A DNA stretch of 64,000 nt from Mycobacterium pseudokansasii (GCF_900566075.1 NZ_UPHU01000001.1:5828325-5892324), one strand, 5' to 3'; shown: positions 46,881-59,116, counted from the stretch's first letter. Program-made: numbers and translations. Notes: generated by a model from the letters alone, not told the origin.

Positions 46881-49800
46881 TTAACGGGACGCGAGATCGA
46901 GTTCGGTGATTGACGACAACCGCCGCTGTGGGTGAACCGTCACCAGCGTCAATAGCATTTCCAACTGCTCGATGATGGTCTCGATAACCGTAGGGCTGAA
47001 GACGGCGGTGCGATATTCCACCATCCCGCTGATCCCGGCGGGCTCACCGGTATCGGTGAATTGTTCGGTAAGCGACAACAAGAAATTCATTCGCGCGGTT
47101 TTCGTGTGCACCGAAATTGGGGTGATGTCCAACTCGCCCAATACGAGCTCGGCGGGCTTGTTGTTCTGCCAGGCCAGCATGACTTGAGTCAGCGGACTCG
47201 GGGGCGACGAGCGAGCGGCGTCGATCCGCTCGACGAGAACTCCATAGGGCATGTCCTGGTGGTCGAACGCTTCCAGGCCGCGCGTGCGCACCTGTTCCAG
47301 CAAATGTGCGAAGTCGAGATCAGCGGTCATCTCGATGCGCAGCAATACGGTGTTGACCAAGATGCCGACCAAATTATCGAGCATCGGGTGGCGGCGCCCG
47401 GCGACAGCGGTACCCATAACGATGTCGTTGCGGCCGGTGAGCAACGCCAGCAGGGCGGTCAAGCCCGCTTGGACGACCATGAAGCTGGTGGCGCGGTGCT
47501 CGCGGGCCAGCTGCGTGATCTTGCGGTGGAGTGCGGCCGGCCACTGCACAGCGACCGTGTCGCCGCGAACGCCGTATGAAGTAGCGCCGGGTTGGCCCGC
47601 CGACAACTCGAGAGGCGGAGGCATGCCCGCAAGCGTTTTCTCCCAGTAGCGAAGCTCCGCGGCGATCACGCTGTCGGGGTCCTCCGGATCACCCAGGTAT
47701 GCGCGCTGCCACAGGGCGTAATCGATGTATTGGATGGGCAACGGTTCCCAGGAGGGGATCTGCCCGGCACATCGACTGCTATAGGCCAGGCTGAGATCGG
47801 CCGCCAGCGGGGCCAGTGACCAGCCGTCGGCGGCGATATGGTGCAGCGCGAGGACCAACACGTGGTGATCGTCGGCCAAGCGGTACAGCCGGGTTCGTAG
47901 CGGCATCTCAGCGGCGATGTCAAAGTGGTGGCAGGCCTGGGCGGCAACAACTTCGCGGAGCCGATCCGGCGTCCACGCGGTGGCGTCGACGACTTCCCAG
48001 CACAAGCGCGCCTGTTCGACCGGCACTACGACTTGATGCGGTATGCCGGCTACTGCGGGATAGACGGTGCGCAAGGGTTCGTGACGACTCACCACATCGG
48101 TTAACGCTCGTCGCAACGCCTCTGTGTTGAGCGGGCCGTGCAACTCTGACACCCAGGGGATGTTGAACACCGCCGACGGGCCCTGCGACTGGATGACGGT
48201 CCACATGCGGTGCTGGGCAAGGGATAAGGGCACCTTCTCGGGCCGCTCAACCGCCACCAGACGCAGCGACGCAGCCGATCCGGCCCTGATATGCGGCGTC
48301 AGTTCGGCGACGGTCGGGGCATCGAACAACACCCGCACGGACAGGTCTGCGCCCAGAGCGGTGTTGACTGCGGCAACCACGCGCATCGCCAGCAACGAAT
48401 CACCGCCCAGGTCGAAGAATGACTGGTCGGTGCCGACGCGTTCCAGGCCGAGGACCCCCGCGTAGATTCCGGCCACGATTTCCTCCACCGGTGTCGCCGG
48501 GGCCTGGTACCCCGGAGCGGTGTATTCGGGAACGGGCAGCGCGGCAACGTCGAGTTTCCCGTTGACTGTCACCGGCAACTGCCTGAGCGTGATGATGGCT
48601 GCCGGAACCATGTAGTGGGGCAGGCGGTCTTTCAACTCGGCACGGACCACGTCAGGGTCCGCCGCACCGGTGATGTAGCCCACCAGCCGTTTCTCGCCGG
48701 GACGGTCTTCGCGTGCGATGACGACCGCATGCTCCACTCCGACTGACTGTGCTAACGCAGCGGTGATCTCGGCTGGCTCGATGCGGTAGCCGCGGATCTT
48801 CACCTGTTCGTCGGAGCGACCCTTGTAGTGCAGTTGGCCATCAGCGCCCCAACACGCCAGATCGCCGGTGCGATACATGCGGCTTCCCGCCGCTGACGTC
48901 CCGCCGAATGGGCACGCCACAAACCGTGACGCCGTCAACCCGGAGCGTCGCCAATACCCAAGCCCCACTTGGCTTCCCGCAACATATAGTTCCCCCACCA
49001 CCCCGGTGGGCACCTGCCGTAGCCACGGGTCCAAGACAAACAGCGCGGTCCCCGGCTGCGGACGTCCGATGGGCACCACCGCTGAACCGGCAGTCAGTGG
49101 TGTGCTGATGGAGACACAGACGGCGGATTCGGTTGGGCCGTAGGCATTAACCATCACCCGGTCGGGTGCCCAACGGTCCACCACTTCGGCGGTGCACGGT
49201 TCACCGCCAACCACGAGTGTCGTACCGGTCAGGCCGTCCGTCGACAAGGCCGCAACCGCTGAGGGCGTCTGGGTCAGAACGGTGACATTTTCCGCCACCA
49301 GCAATGCGTGAAAGTCGTTGGGGGAGCGGGTTACGTCTTCACCTACCACCAGCAGGCGCCCGCCGTGCAACAGTGCGCTCCAGATTTCCCACACGGAAAA
49401 ATCGAAAGCGTAGGAATGGCATTGCGTCACCGTGGGTTCGGCTTGGGCGCTGAGTGGCGTGGCCGACGTGACGAGCTGGACGATGCTGCGATGGGTGATC
49501 GCCACACCCTTGGGCGTTCCGGTAGTGCCGGAAGTGTAAAGCACATAGGCGATTTCGTCAGCGTCAGGCGCTGGGAGCGGGGTTTCGGTGCCGGCGGCGC
49601 TATCGAGGGCGTCGACGTCGATGACCGCGACGTCATGGCCGTCCACAAGCGTGGTCAGGTCACCAGCGGTCAGAACGGCCAGTGGTGCGGTGTCCCCGAG
49701 CAGGAAAGCGACGCGGGAGCGGGGGTGATCCGGGTCGATCGGCAGGTAGGCGGCTCCCGCTTTGAGGACCGCCAGGATTGCCACGATGGCGCGGCCGCTG

Positions 49801-51404
49801 CGTGGCAGCAGCACCGCCACCACATCACCGGGGCCTATCCCGCGGCCGGCTAACCGAGACGCAAGTCGGTTGCTGGCCGCGTCGAGTTGGCGGTAGGTCA
49901 ATACACAGTCCGCGGATGTCACGGCGACGGCATCAGCTGTCCGCGCCGCTTGGGCGGCAAACAGCGCCGGAATCGAGGGACTGGGAGCAGCCGGGATCGT
50001 CAGCGCAGCACGATTGCTCCAGGCGTGAATGTGACGGTCCGCGCATTGGTCGAGCAGATCGATCGATGACAACCGCCGGCGCGGGTCGGCGGCGATGAGC
50101 GTGAAAAGCCGCGCCAGCCTGTCGGCCATAGCGGCGCCCGCAAAATCTGGCGACGGCGCGCCGGAACCCGCGGTGCTGAGAAACAGCCGGTTGCCCTCGT
50201 TCATGAAGAACAACCCGAACCGATCCCCACGGCCGAAGTTGGTGTACACCAGCGAAGCCGGCGCATCGCCGAATTGCGGAACCGTCGTGGACGGAAAGAA
50301 ATTCAGCGCAACTCCACGAAGCGGGCCGCCGAGGGTTTGCACCGGGAACCGTTGATGCCGAACGACCTGGCGTATCTGTGAATCCGCCTGGATGCACAGT
50401 TCGGCAACGGAAGAGGTTGGCGGTGTCGTCAACGTCAGCGGAACCACCCCGGCAACCATCCCCGGAATCGTCTTGACCTTTTCACTGGTGCGTCTGGCTA
50501 CTGGGAAATCGAGTACTACCTCGGGTCCGCCGTGGTCCCAGCTCTGTACCAGGAGTCCACACACCGCCGCGATCACCGACCGTCGGCTGACGCCTAACGT
50601 CTCAGACAGATCGTCGATTCTCTGCACGGCGGAAGCGTCCAGCGCCACCGGCGCCGACGCGAAGTAATCATCGTCCCCGTCATCGGCATCCGCGCACCGA
50701 TAGTTCACCGGCTGGCGGTCTGGCGGAAGGTTCTCTTCCCAGAACCGCAGGTCTTCTCGATACCTTCTGGACGCCTCGTACTCTGATTCGGTGCTGACAA
50801 GATCGCGCAGCGTACCGAAAGAGCATTCCGGAGCCGGTGCCCCGGAGGCGATTGCCGAGTAGATCGTGGCAATTCGACCGGCGAACATCACAGAGCTAAA
50901 TCCGTCGACAACTATATGATGCAGACATAAAAACAAGAAAAATTGACTCGGGCTCGTCCGAAATAACGCAAATCGGAATAATGGCCCAGCCCATGGCATG
51001 GGCTCGCGCTGCATTGACGAGGCCAGCTTGTACGTTTCCTGAACCGGATCCCGCGAACCGCTCAGGTCGAAGAAGGGGACCGCGGCAGCCGGATAGTCCG
51101 CAGGCTTCTGATACAGATGTCCGTCCACCTCGAAAATTCCGGCTCGCAGCGGCTCGCACTCGGCGACCGCCTGTTGGACCGCGCGCTCGACCAGACTTGG
51201 CTCTACGACCCCACCGATCACCACGAAAACGCTCGCCTGCCACGGTATTCCCGAGCCATTCGTCTCCTGCGAAAGCCATATGTCAAGCTGCCCACGCGTT
51301 AGCGCGAGCGACTGCTCATCAGCCGTCATACCGTACTGCGGGCCGATGGGCTCAGACATCACGTATCGGCATGTCGCCAAATGGCGAACCGGCGAGCGGC
51401 CCAT
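46881..51404 (-). CDS. Nonribosomal peptide synthetase, C-A-PCP-C
   Basis: 1507 residues from ATG at 51404 (GGAAAG upstream). Domains: condensation (about 30-450) with HHIVVDG at 162-168; adenylation (about 475-960) with [35 protein letters not shown] and the catalytic Lys in [11 protein letters not shown]; carrier with the phosphopantetheine Ser in [10 protein letters not shown] (Ser about 1003); second condensation (about 1060-1500) with HHIAADG. There is no terminal thioesterase, reductase or second carrier. A hand reading of the pocket code is D-F-W-T-V-G-A-V-C-K, nearest to hydrophobic or aromatic codes; uncertain. An N-terminal C domain suggests acyl or upstream-peptide loading, and the last C domain could pass the product to another protein or amine. 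Absent here in H37Rv by memory. Confidence 0.93.
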   Translation of the reverse strand: MGRSPVRHLATCRYVMSEPIGPQYGMTADEQSLALTRGQLDIWLSQETNGSGIPWQASVFVVIGGVVEPSLVERAVQQAVAECEPLRAGIFEVDGHLYQKPADYPAAAVPFFDLSGSRDPVQETYKLASSMQREPMPWAGPLFRFALFRTSPSQFFLFLCLHHIVVDGFSSVMFAGRIATIYSAIASGAPAPECSFGTLRDLVSTESEYEASRRYREDLRFWEENLPPDRQPVNYRCADADDGDDDYFASAPVALDASAVQRIDDLSETLGVSRRSVIAAVCGLLVQSWDHGGPEVVLDFPVARRTSEKVKTIPGMVAGVVPLTLTTPPTSSVAELCIQADSQIRQVVRHQRFPVQTLGGPLRGVALNFFPSTTVPQFGDAPASLVYTNFGRGDRFGLFFMNEGNRLFLSTAGSGAPSPDFAGAAMADRLARLFTLIAADPRRRLSSIDLLDQCADRHIHAWSNRAALTIPAAPSPSIPALFAAQAARTADAVAVTSADCVLTYRQLDAASNRLASRLAGRGIGPGDVVAVLLPRSGRAIVAILAVLKAGAAYLPIDPDHPRSRVAFLLGDTAPLAVLTAGDLTTLVDGHDVAVIDVDALDSAAGTETPLPAPDADEIAYVLYTSGTTGTPKGVAITHRSIVQLVTSATPLSAQAEPTVTQCHSYAFDFSVWEIWSALLHGGRLLVVGEDVTRSPNDFHALLVAENVTVLTQTPSAVAALSTDGLTGTTLVVGGEPCTAEVVDRWAPDRVMVNAYGPTESAVCVSISTPLTAGSAVVPIGRPQPGTALFVLDPWLRQVPTGVVGELYVAGSQVGLGYWRRSGLTASRFVACPFGGTSAAGSRMYRTGDLACWGADGQLHYKGRSDEQVKIRGYRIEPAEITAALAQSVGVEHAVVIAREDRPGEKRLVGYITGAADPDVVRAELKDRLPHYMVPAAIITLRQLPVTVNGKLDVAALPVPEYTAPGYQAPATPVEEIVAGIYAGVLGLERVGTDQSFFDLGGDSLLAMRVVAAVNTALGADLSVRVLFDAPTVAELTPHIRAGSAASLRLVAVERPEKVPLSLAQHRMWTVIQSQGPSAVFNIPWVSELHGPLNTEALRRALTDVVSRHEPLRTVYPAVAGIPHQVVVPVEQARLCWEVVDATAWTPDRLREVVAAQACHHFDIAAEMPLRTRLYRLADDHHVLVLALHHIAADGWSLAPLAADLSLAYSSRCAGQIPSWEPLPIQYIDYALWQRAYLGDPEDPDSVIAAELRYWEKTLAGMPPPLELSAGQPGATSYGVRGDTVAVQWPAALHRKITQLAREHRATSFMVVQAGLTALLALLTGRNDIVMGTAVAGRRHPMLDNLVGILVNTVLLRIEMTADLDFAHLLEQVRTRGLEAFDHQDMPYGVLVERIDAARSSPPSPLTQVMLAWQNNKPAELVLGELDITPISVHTKTARMNFLLSLTEQFTDTGEPAGISGMVEYRTAVFSPTVIETIIEQLEMLLTLVTVHPQRRLSSITELDLASR

Positions 51405-51693
51405 GCCATTTGCTTTCCATCCAGATCATTGCAACCAAAATACCCGAGTTTGCTCCAAATCTTATGGATACAAACACATGCTCAGCGCCCGCCATCGCCG
51501 CCATAGAAGTTTAGCCGCCGAACCGCTTCATTCGTCTTGACGGCTCGAGCCAGCCTGAGTCGACTCCGGCTTTCGGCGAGCCAGCCATGAGTCCGGGACG
51601 GTGGTTCGCAGACAGCCGAAATTGACCGCAATCGCGGCCCTAGCCGTGTCCACCGATCGGGGGACACGGCGTTCCTCCGGGACGGCCGAGTGG

Positions 51694-51728
51694 ACATTCC
51701 CCCTAAATGATGGTCATTCGGGGGATGT
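51694..51728. promoter_or_regulatory. Nested palindrome in the NRPS upstream region
   Basis: Outer arms ACATTCCCCC (51694-51703) and GGGGGATGT (51720-51728) with one bulge; inner AATGA-TGG-TCATT (51706-51718). It lies between the NRPS start and the 26-codon gene, as an operator or a transcript hairpin would. Confidence 0.5.
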
Positions 51729-51817
51729 TGCCGTTTCCCGACAACTGGCAAACTCTGCGCCAGAGGATGGGAAGAGCCGTCGACAGTTCTTCACTCTGAC
51801 TGAAGGAGAGCAACCAC

Positions 51818-51898
51818 ATGGCACACGAACTGCTGTTCTGCGAAACCGAGGGCGCCTACACGGCTCCGGCTCTCCACGCCGAAACCGTTATCGACTGA
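51818..51898 (+). CDS. Possible 26-residue peptide gene
   Basis: MAHELLFCETEGAYTAPALH then AETVID, stop at 51896-51898. A textbook AGGAGAG ribosome site lies 8 bases before the ATG, and a strong terminator starts 21 bases past the stop. One Cys. No family is recognised. It could be a leader peptide, a modified-peptide precursor or chance. Confidence 0.5.
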   Translation: MAHELLFCETEGAYTAPALHAETVID

Positions 51899-51918
51899 CC
51901 TCGTCGACACACCGGTAG

Positions 51919-51952
51919 GGTCTTTTCCGCCTGAAGTCAGGCGGAAAAGACC
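51919..51952 (+). terminator. Perfect 16-bp hairpin terminator
   Basis: GGTCTTTTCCGCCTGA (51919-51934), loop AG, TCAGGCGGAAAAGACC (51937-51952), followed by TTGTTGT. It works for the small plus-strand gene and could also stop transcription arriving from the serine protease gene on the other strand. Confidence 0.88.
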
Positions 51953-52036
51953 TTGTTGTCGTTCCGGAACCCACACCCGTTCGGAAGGGGCGGAATCCGG
52001 GTCATCAAGACAGCGGCCGTCAAGCCGCGAAACAGC

Positions 52037-52735
52037 TCAGCCCGCTATCGGGACGAAGTCCGAGCCCGGCCGGTTCTTGGCGTTGATGTCGGCCAAGTCC
52101 GCGTTGATCGACATCACCACCGCCGGCGTATGCAGCGGAATGTATTTGGTGACGCAGCTGGGCAGGCTCTCGCTGAAGGCTCCGTGAATCATCCCGACCA
52201 GCAGGTTGTCGACCGTGACCGGCGCTCCGGAATCCCCGGGCCCTCCGCAGACCTGCATCACGATGGTGCCCGGGTCCTGCCCCGGACCCCAGGTGACCCC
52301 GCAGGAGTTGCCCGTGGATCGTCCTTGTTTGCAGGCGATCTGGCCGAACGTCGGATCGGGACCGATGCCGTTGATCGCAAAGCCGTTGAAGTCGGCCACC
52401 GGCGTCACCTTGGCCGGATCGAACTTGATCACCGCGTAGTCGAGGGTGTCGTTGCCGGCGACCATGGTGCCCACGATGCCTTTGGCCTCCGCACCCTCGG
52501 CGGCGACGGGCGCGCCCGGGCCACCGCAGTGCGCGGAGCTGAATCCGATGAGGTCGCCGTTCTTGTCGTGGCCGATGGTTGTCAACGTGCACAACGTGCC
52601 CCCGTTGACGACGATGCCCGCACCGCCACCCAACGGAACCTTGTCGTCGGCAGCCGCGGTGCCCGCGGGAAGAAACCCGACAGCCAGAACCACGGCCACG
52701 GTCGCCGCGGTGAAGCAGCGGTGCGCCGTCTGCAA
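52037..52735 (-). CDS. Exported trypsin-like serine protease (Rv3668c type)
   Basis: 232 residues from TTG at 52735 (GGGAG upstream), the length recalled for Rv3668c; a longer ATG frame adds 14 residues. Signal peptide FTAATVAVVLAVGFLPAGTA AA region, then a chymotrypsin fold: His in GFSSAHCGG, Asp in DTLDYAVIKF, Ser in GGPGDSGAPVTV, and six Cys for disulfides. Likely extracytoplasmic; it is not part of the downstream marP group. Confidence 0.9.
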   Translation of the reverse strand: MQTAHRCFTAATVAVVLAVGFLPAGTAAADDKVPLGGGAGIVVNGGTLCTLTTIGHDKNGDLIGFSSAHCGGPGAPVAAEGAEAKGIVGTMVAGNDTLDYAVIKFDPAKVTPVADFNGFAINGIGPDPTFGQIACKQGRSTGNSCGVTWGPGQDPGTIVMQVCGGPGDSGAPVTVDNLLVGMIHGAFSESLPSCVTKYIPLHTPAVVMSINADLADINAKNRPGSDFVPIAG

Positions 52736-52983
52736 AGTGGTACTCCCGTCGGTGGTTGGACATCTTCCGGACATCACCGGAGATCAAGGACAGATGCGCC
52801 AGTGTAGATGATCGTCAGATTACGTCCGATGCGGTTAGAGGTGGCCGCTGACCGTCAATTTATTAGGTTGAAACCGCCCGGTATCTCACGGTCTTCGGCT
52901 GGCCTCGTATGGCACCGAAGCGCATGGCAACATAAACCGCGACTACCGCGAAACCGTGGCCCGTCAACGCGAGAGGATCGTCT

Positions 52984-53505
52984 GTGAGCAAACCTGATCG
53001 CCAGACCGGTGTGCCCAGCACGCTGACCACGATTCCGTTGGCCGATCCGCACGCCCGGCCCGGTGAACCGTCGATCGGCGACCTGATCAAAGACGCGACA
53101 ACGCAGATGTCGACGCTGGTGCGGGCCGAGGTCGAACTGGCCCGCGCCGAGATCACTCGCGACGTCAAGAAGGGTCTGACCGGCAGCGTGTTCTTCATCG
53201 CCGCGCTGGTCGTGCTGTTCTACTCGACCTTCTTCCTGTTCTTCTTCCTTGCCGAGCTGCTCGATTCCTGGCTGTGGCGCTGGGTGGCGTTCCTGATCGT
53301 GTTCGCCCTCATGGTGGTGACCACCGTCGTGCTCGCGCTGTTGGGTTTCCTCAAAGTCCGCCGGATCCGGGGACCGCGGCAGACCATCGAGTCGGTCAAG
53401 GAGACTCGCACGGCGCTCATGCCGGGCCACGACAAGACCCCGGCCGTAACCCGCCCTGCGGCCGTACCCGAGGGCACGACGCCCGCCGATCCGTCGGGCT
53501 GGTAA
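52984..53505 (+). CDS. DUF1469/phage-holin-III superfamily membrane protein (Rv3669 type)
   Basis: 173 residues from GTG. A soluble helical N-terminus (SIGDLIKDATTQMSTLVRAE), two long membrane helices (SVFFIAALVVLFYSTFFLFF and WVAFLIVFALMVVTTVVLAL) and a basic C-terminal tail. The fold is the actinobacterial holin-superfamily type, but a chromosomal, non-lytic role is expected. Stop and ATG of ephE abut (TAAATG), so the two are co-translated. Confidence 0.9.
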   Translation: MSKPDRQTGVPSTLTTIPLADPHARPGEPSIGDLIKDATTQMSTLVRAEVELARAEITRDVKKGLTGSVFFIAALVVLFYSTFFLFFFLAELLDSWLWRWVAFLIVFALMVVTTVVLALLGFLKVRRIRGPRQTIESVKETRTALMPGHDKTPAVTRPAAVPEGTTPADPSGW

Positions 53506-54474
53506 ATGCCGGCACCAGATCCGTCGATGACCCGCATCGACGGGCCATGGCGGCATCTGGACGTGCACGCCAACGGCATCCGGTTCCATGTCGTCGAAGC
53601 CATTCCGGCCGACCCGGACGCGGCGGAGCCGGCCATACCGGCTATGGCACGGCCCCTGGTGATGCTGTTGCACGGGTTCGGTTCGTTCTGGTGGTCGTGG
53701 CGTCATCAGCTGCGCGGGCTCACGAGTGCCCGGGTGGTCGCGGTCGACCTGCGCGGCTACGGCGGCAGCGACAAACCACCCCGCGGGTACGACGGCTGGA
53801 CCCTGGCCGGTGACACGGCCGGATTGATCCGCGCGCTGGGGCACTCGTCGGCGACGCTGGTCGGTCACGCCGACGGCGGGCTCGCCTGCTGGACCACCGC
53901 GCTGCTGCACTCCCGGCTGGTGCGGTCCATCGCGCTGATCAGCTCACCGCACCCGGCCGCGCTGCGACGGTCCACCCTGACCAGGCGAGACCAGGGCCGC
54001 GCACTGTTGCCGACATTGCTGCGCTACCAAGTGCCGCTGTGGCCCGAGCGCCTACTGACCCGGGATGACGCGGCCGAAATCGAGCGCCTGGTGCGCATTC
54101 GCGGCAGCGCTAAATGGGTTGCCTCCGAAGACTTTTCGCAGACCATCGACTATCTGCGGCAGGCCATCCGGATTCCTGCTGCCGCGCACTCGGCACTGGA
54201 GTATCAGCGTTGGGCGGTACGCAGTCAGCTGCGCGGCGAAGGCCGGCGCTTCATGAAGTCGATGCGCCGGCAACTCGGCGTGCCGTTGCTGCACCTACGC
54301 GGTGACGCCGATCCCTACGTGCTGGCCGATCCGGTCGAGCGCACCCACCGTTACGCGCCGCACGGACGCTACGTATCCGTCGCCGGCGCTGGACATTTCA
54401 GCCATGAAGAAGCGCCCGAGGAGGTCAACCGGCAGCTGGCACGATTCCTCGATCAGGTGCACCGGCTCAGCTGA
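53506..54474 (+). CDS. ephE: Epoxide hydrolase, alpha/beta fold
   Basis: 322 residues (327 recalled for EphE). Oxyanion motif HGFGSFWWSW, nucleophile Asp in LVGHADGGLACW, acidic partner Asp in LHLRGDADPYVL, and the His in AGAGHFSHEEAPEEV. The nucleophile elbow holds Asp, as in epoxide hydrolases and dehalogenases, not Ser. It opens lipid or xenobiotic epoxides with water. The 3' end overlaps the convergent marP gene by 8 bases. Confidence 0.92.
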   Translation: MPAPDPSMTRIDGPWRHLDVHANGIRFHVVEAIPADPDAAEPAIPAMARPLVMLLHGFGSFWWSWRHQLRGLTSARVVAVDLRGYGGSDKPPRGYDGWTLAGDTAGLIRALGHSSATLVGHADGGLACWTTALLHSRLVRSIALISSPHPAALRRSTLTRRDQGRALLPTLLRYQVPLWPERLLTRDDAAEIERLVRIRGSAKWVASEDFSQTIDYLRQAIRIPAAAHSALEYQRWAVRSQLRGEGRRFMKSMRRQLGVPLLHLRGDADPYVLADPVERTHRYAPHGRYVSVAGAGHFSHEEAPEEVNRQLARFLDQVHRLS

Positions 54475-55678
54475 CGCAGGCTCCGGTGGGGACGCGTTGG
54501 GTGGCCCCGATCTTTTCCAGCTGACTGGCCACCTCACCGGCGGTCAGCACGAACCCGGTGTCCGGGTCGTCGACGGCCGCGCCGAACACCACGCCGAGCA
54601 CCTGGCCGTTGAGGTCGATCAACGGCCCGCCCGAGTCTCCCTGCTCCACGTTGGCCCTGATGGTGTAGACGTCGCGGGTGACGGGCTGGGGGTTGCGGTA
54701 GATGTCGGGACCACTGAGTTTGATGGCCTCGCGAATCCGGGCCGGCGTCGCGGTGAAGTTGCCGCCGCCGGGGTAGCCCAGCACCACCACGCTGGTGCCC
54801 GTTCTGGCTTCTTCTTGGGCGAACATTAGCGGCGGCGGCGACAGGTGCGGCACAGCCAGGATGGCGATGTCGACCGAAGGGTCGTAGGACACCACCGTCG
54901 CGTCGAGGGGTTTGCCGCTCGCGTACACCTGCACACTGTTGGACCCGGCGACGACGTGAGCGTTGGTCATGACGCGCTCGGGCGCAATCACGAAGCCGCT
55001 GCCTTCCAGCACCTTCTGGCAGCTGGGCGCCAGACTACGAATCTTGAGCACGCTCGGCGCGGTGGCCGTCACCACCGGATTGTCGCTCAGCGCCGGGTCG
55101 GGCGAGGCGACCGGAATGACCGGGGTGCGGCTGAACGGCTCCAGCACCTGCGGCAGGCCCGAGGTGTTCAGCAGCGCCGAAAGCCGCTTGGGCACCGTCT
55201 TGAGCCAGGTGGGCGCCACCTCGTTGACCTCGGCGAGCACCCGTGACCCACGAACCGCCGCCGCCAACTCCGGCTGATCCTTCGACTGGGTCAGCGGCGT
55301 CGCCAGCAGCCACGCCGCCGTCAGTACCACGACCAGCTGCACCGCCACCCCGATGACCGAGTCGATCACCCGGACCGGCCGGTTGCGGATCGCGCCGCGC
55401 ACGGCCCGTCCCAGCACCACACCTGCGACTTCGCCGACCACGACCAGTCCCAGGATCAGAAACAGCGCGGTGAACAGCTTGGCCCGGGGGGCGGCGATGT
55501 GGGCGACGATGTGGGGCGCCAGCAGCACGCCGGCGATCGCGCCCAGCAGCACACCGGCAAACGACAGCATCGAGCCCAGCGCACCGGACCGCCAGCCTGA
55601 GATCGCCGCGATGAAGGCGACCGCCAACACCGCGATATCGAGCCATTGGGACGGAGTCATGGCATTCATCGAGTTCAT
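54467..55678 (-). CDS. marP: Membrane-anchored periplasmic serine protease MarP
   Basis: 403 residues from ATG at 55678, which overlaps the upstream TGA; the H37Rv start at the third Met (397 residues) is the alternative. Four membrane helices at 1-150 (CvpA-like), then a chymotrypsin-like protease: His in NAHVV, Asp in YDPSVDIAIL, Ser in VEQGDSGGPLIDLNGQ, and a disulfide-forming Cys pair (PSCQK and the last Cys). In M. tuberculosis MarP is essential for intrabacterial pH control and cleaves the peptidoglycan hydrolase RipA in acid. In the same operon as the Nudix, thioredoxin-like and nth genes. Confidence 0.95.
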   Translation of the reverse strand: MNSMNAMTPSQWLDIAVLAVAFIAAISGWRSGALGSMLSFAGVLLGAIAGVLLAPHIVAHIAAPRAKLFTALFLILGLVVVGEVAGVVLGRAVRGAIRNRPVRVIDSVIGVAVQLVVVLTAAWLLATPLTQSKDQPELAAAVRGSRVLAEVNEVAPTWLKTVPKRLSALLNTSGLPQVLEPFSRTPVIPVASPDPALSDNPVVTATAPSVLKIRSLAPSCQKVLEGSGFVIAPERVMTNAHVVAGSNSVQVYASGKPLDATVVSYDPSVDIAILAVPHLSPPPLMFAQEEARTGTSVVVLGYPGGGNFTATPARIREAIKLSGPDIYRNPQPVTRDVYTIRANVEQGDSGGPLIDLNGQVLGVVFGAAVDDPDTGFVLTAGEVASQLEKIGATQRVPTGACVS

Positions 55679-56490
55679 CGCAGTCCACCCTGCTCACCGA
55701 CCAGCGCCATCGCGTCGTCCAATTCGCGGACATCGCTGGTGTCCCAGGGCCTGGCCCACCCCGCAACGTCAAGCACCGCCGAAATCACCTGGCCGGTGAA
55801 TCCCCAGACCAGCATGTGGTTGAGCAGAAACGCCGGTCCGGCCCACCGCCGACTCAAGGTCCGCCGGTACACCATCAGCCGGTTTTCCGGATTGACGAAG
55901 GCGCGCACCGGGACCCGGGTCACCATGGCCGTTTCTGCCTCGTTGACGACGTGCACCGGCCCCGGATCGGGTGAATACGCCAGCACCGGGACGACGTGGA
56001 ATCGCGACGGAGCGATGAAGGTGCGTTCCATGGTCGCCAGTGGGTACAGCCTGGCCGGGTCGAGCCCGGTCTCCTCATGGGCTTCTCGGAAGGCGGTGGC
56101 CACCGGCCCCTGGTCTCCGGGATCGGATGCGCCGCCGGGGAAGGCCGCCTGACCGGCGTGGTGACGTAAGGTCGACGCCCGCACCGTCAACAGCAGGTCG
56201 GCGTCGTCGGGAACGCCGCCGGCGGCCTGCCCGGACTCGGGACCGGAGAACAGCACCAGAACAGCGGCTTCCCGGTCGTTGCGACGCAGGGATGCGGTCG
56301 CCCGGGCTGCCGTCACCATGGCCAGCACGTCGGCCGGCAACCGCCGCCGGACCGCGTCGGGCACCCGGTCCACGTTGTCGACCAGTGGGCGCAGCCAGGA
56401 TGGGCCGACCTCGGGCGTCAGGGCAACCCCAGCGTTCACCGGCGCCTCCTTGTCGGGCTGGTCGGGTGCACCTGCCCGCCTTCTCTCCAA
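55675..56490 (-). CDS. Nudix hydrolase, CoA pyrophosphatase type (Rv3672c)
   Basis: 271 residues. Nudix box as FPGGASDPGDQGPVATAFRE then AHEETGL, with all catalytic Glu residues. The preceding TVRASTLRHHAGQAAFPGG is the CoA-pyrophosphatase (NudL-type) extension. It hydrolyses CoA or related nucleotides. Starts 4 bases after the thioredoxin-like gene and overlaps marP by ATGA. Confidence 0.9.
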   Translation of the reverse strand: MERRRAGAPDQPDKEAPVNAGVALTPEVGPSWLRPLVDNVDRVPDAVRRRLPADVLAMVTAARATASLRRNDREAAVLVLFSGPESGQAAGGVPDDADLLLTVRASTLRHHAGQAAFPGGASDPGDQGPVATAFREAHEETGLDPARLYPLATMERTFIAPSRFHVVPVLAYSPDPGPVHVVNEAETAMVTRVPVRAFVNPENRLMVYRRTLSRRWAGPAFLLNHMLVWGFTGQVISAVLDVAGWARPWDTSDVRELDDAMALVGEQGGLR

Positions 56491-56494
56491 CCGC

Positions 56495-57939
<1,445 letters not shown>

Positions 57940-57995
57940 CTACGACAGAGTACTGATTTCGTGATCTGACCGAGACCTCGTGTTGATTCAAGGCC

Positions 57996-58343
57996 ATGTT
58001 TACTCTCCTTGTGTCGTGGTTGCTGGTGGCGTGCGTTCCGGCGTTGCTGATGCTGACGACCCTCGGCCTTGGTCGGCTGGAACAGGCGCTTTCCTGCGAT
58101 ACCGTGACCGCCTCGGACGTTGCCGAGTTTCTTGAGCAGGCTCAGGCCATCGATGTGCACCGACTGGCCTGTGGGGGCATGCCGGAGGCGCTGGCTTATC
58201 TGCATCGACGCCAGGCGCCGCCCCTGACCGAGGCCCCCGCCACTAGGGCCCTCACCGGCAAACATCACGTCGATCCGTACCGTGCTGCCCCTCGACACAT
58301 CCATTCCCGGGTTAAGGCGACTCGACACGTCAATCGTGTGTAG
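57996..58343 (+). CDS. Small membrane protein (Rv3675 type)
   Basis: 115 residues. One N-terminal hydrophobic helix (MFTLLVSWLLVACVPALLML), then a soluble His/Arg-rich tail with Cys residues. No family is recognised. It is divergent from nth and about 100 bases before crp, in the same direction. Confidence 0.75.
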   Translation: MFTLLVSWLLVACVPALLMLTTLGLGRLEQALSCDTVTASDVAEFLEQAQAIDVHRLACGGMPEALAYLHRRQAPPLTEAPATRALTGKHHVDPYRAAPRHIHSRVKATRHVNRV

Positions 58344-58441
58344 CGTTGGCACGTCGTACCGATTGGCCTAACCTGTACACCGGCGCTGGTCAAGAGGGAC
58401 GGCCTGCCCGTATCACTTCGTTGGAAAGCTGAAGAGGCAAC

Positions 58442-59116
58442 GTGGACGAGATCCTGGCAAGGGCAGGAATCTTCCAAGGGGTTGAGCCCAACGCGGTCGC
58501 GGCACTAACCAAGCAGCTGCAGCCCGTTGACTTCCCCCGCGGACACACGGTTTTCGCTGAAGGTGAGCCGGGCGATCGGCTGTACATCATCATCTCGGGC
58601 AAGGTAAAGATCGGCCGGCGCTCGCCCGACGGCCGGGAGAACTTGCTGACCATCATGGGCCCGTCCGACATGTTCGGCGAGCTGTCGATTTTCGACCCCG
58701 GGCCGCGGACGTCCAGCGCGACCACCATCACCGAAGTGCGGGCGGTCTCGATGGACCGCGACGCGCTGCGGGCGTGGATCGCCGATCGTCCGGAAATCGC
58801 CGAGCAGCTGCTGCGTGTCCTGGCGCGCCGGTTGCGGCGCACCAACAACAATCTGGCCGACCTCATCTTCACCGACGTGCCCGGCCGGGTGGCCAAGCAG
58901 CTGCTGCAGCTCGCCCAGCGTTTCGGCACCCAGGAGGGCGGCGCGATGCGGGTCACCCACGACCTGACTCAGGAGGAGATCGCCCAGCTGGTCGGCGCTT
59001 CCCGGGAGACGGTGAACAAGGCGCTGGCCGACTTCGCGCACCGCGGCTGGATCCGGCTGGAGGGCAAGAGCGTGCTGATCTCGGACTCTGAACGGCTGGC
59101 CCGCCGGGCTCGGTAG
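58442..59116 (+). CDS. crp: cAMP receptor protein, global regulator
   Basis: 224 residues from GTG, apparently the same as M. tuberculosis Crp. Cyclic-nucleotide domain with the phosphate-binding cassette [17 protein letters not shown], dimerisation C-helix ([20 protein letters not shown]) and winged-helix domain with recognition part [20 protein letters not shown]. Activates or represses genes for nutrient starvation, resuscitation and whiB1. The cyclase at 3558 is a likely source of its ligand. Confidence 0.98.
   Translation: MDEILARAGIFQGVEPNAVAALTKQLQPVDFPRGHTVFAEGEPGDRLYIIISGKVKIGRRSPDGRENLLTIMGPSDMFGELSIFDPGPRTSSATTITEVRAVSMDRDALRAWIADRPEIAEQLLRVLARRLRRTNNNLADLIFTDVPGRVAKQLLQLAQRFGTQEGGAMRVTHDLTQEEIAQLVGASRETVNKALADFAHRGWIRLEGKSVLISDSERLARRAR

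Noticed and set aside
51482..51751. 89-codon minus-strand frame upstream of the NRPS gene
   Set aside because: Low-quality composition; it crosses the nested palindrome and has no ribosome site.
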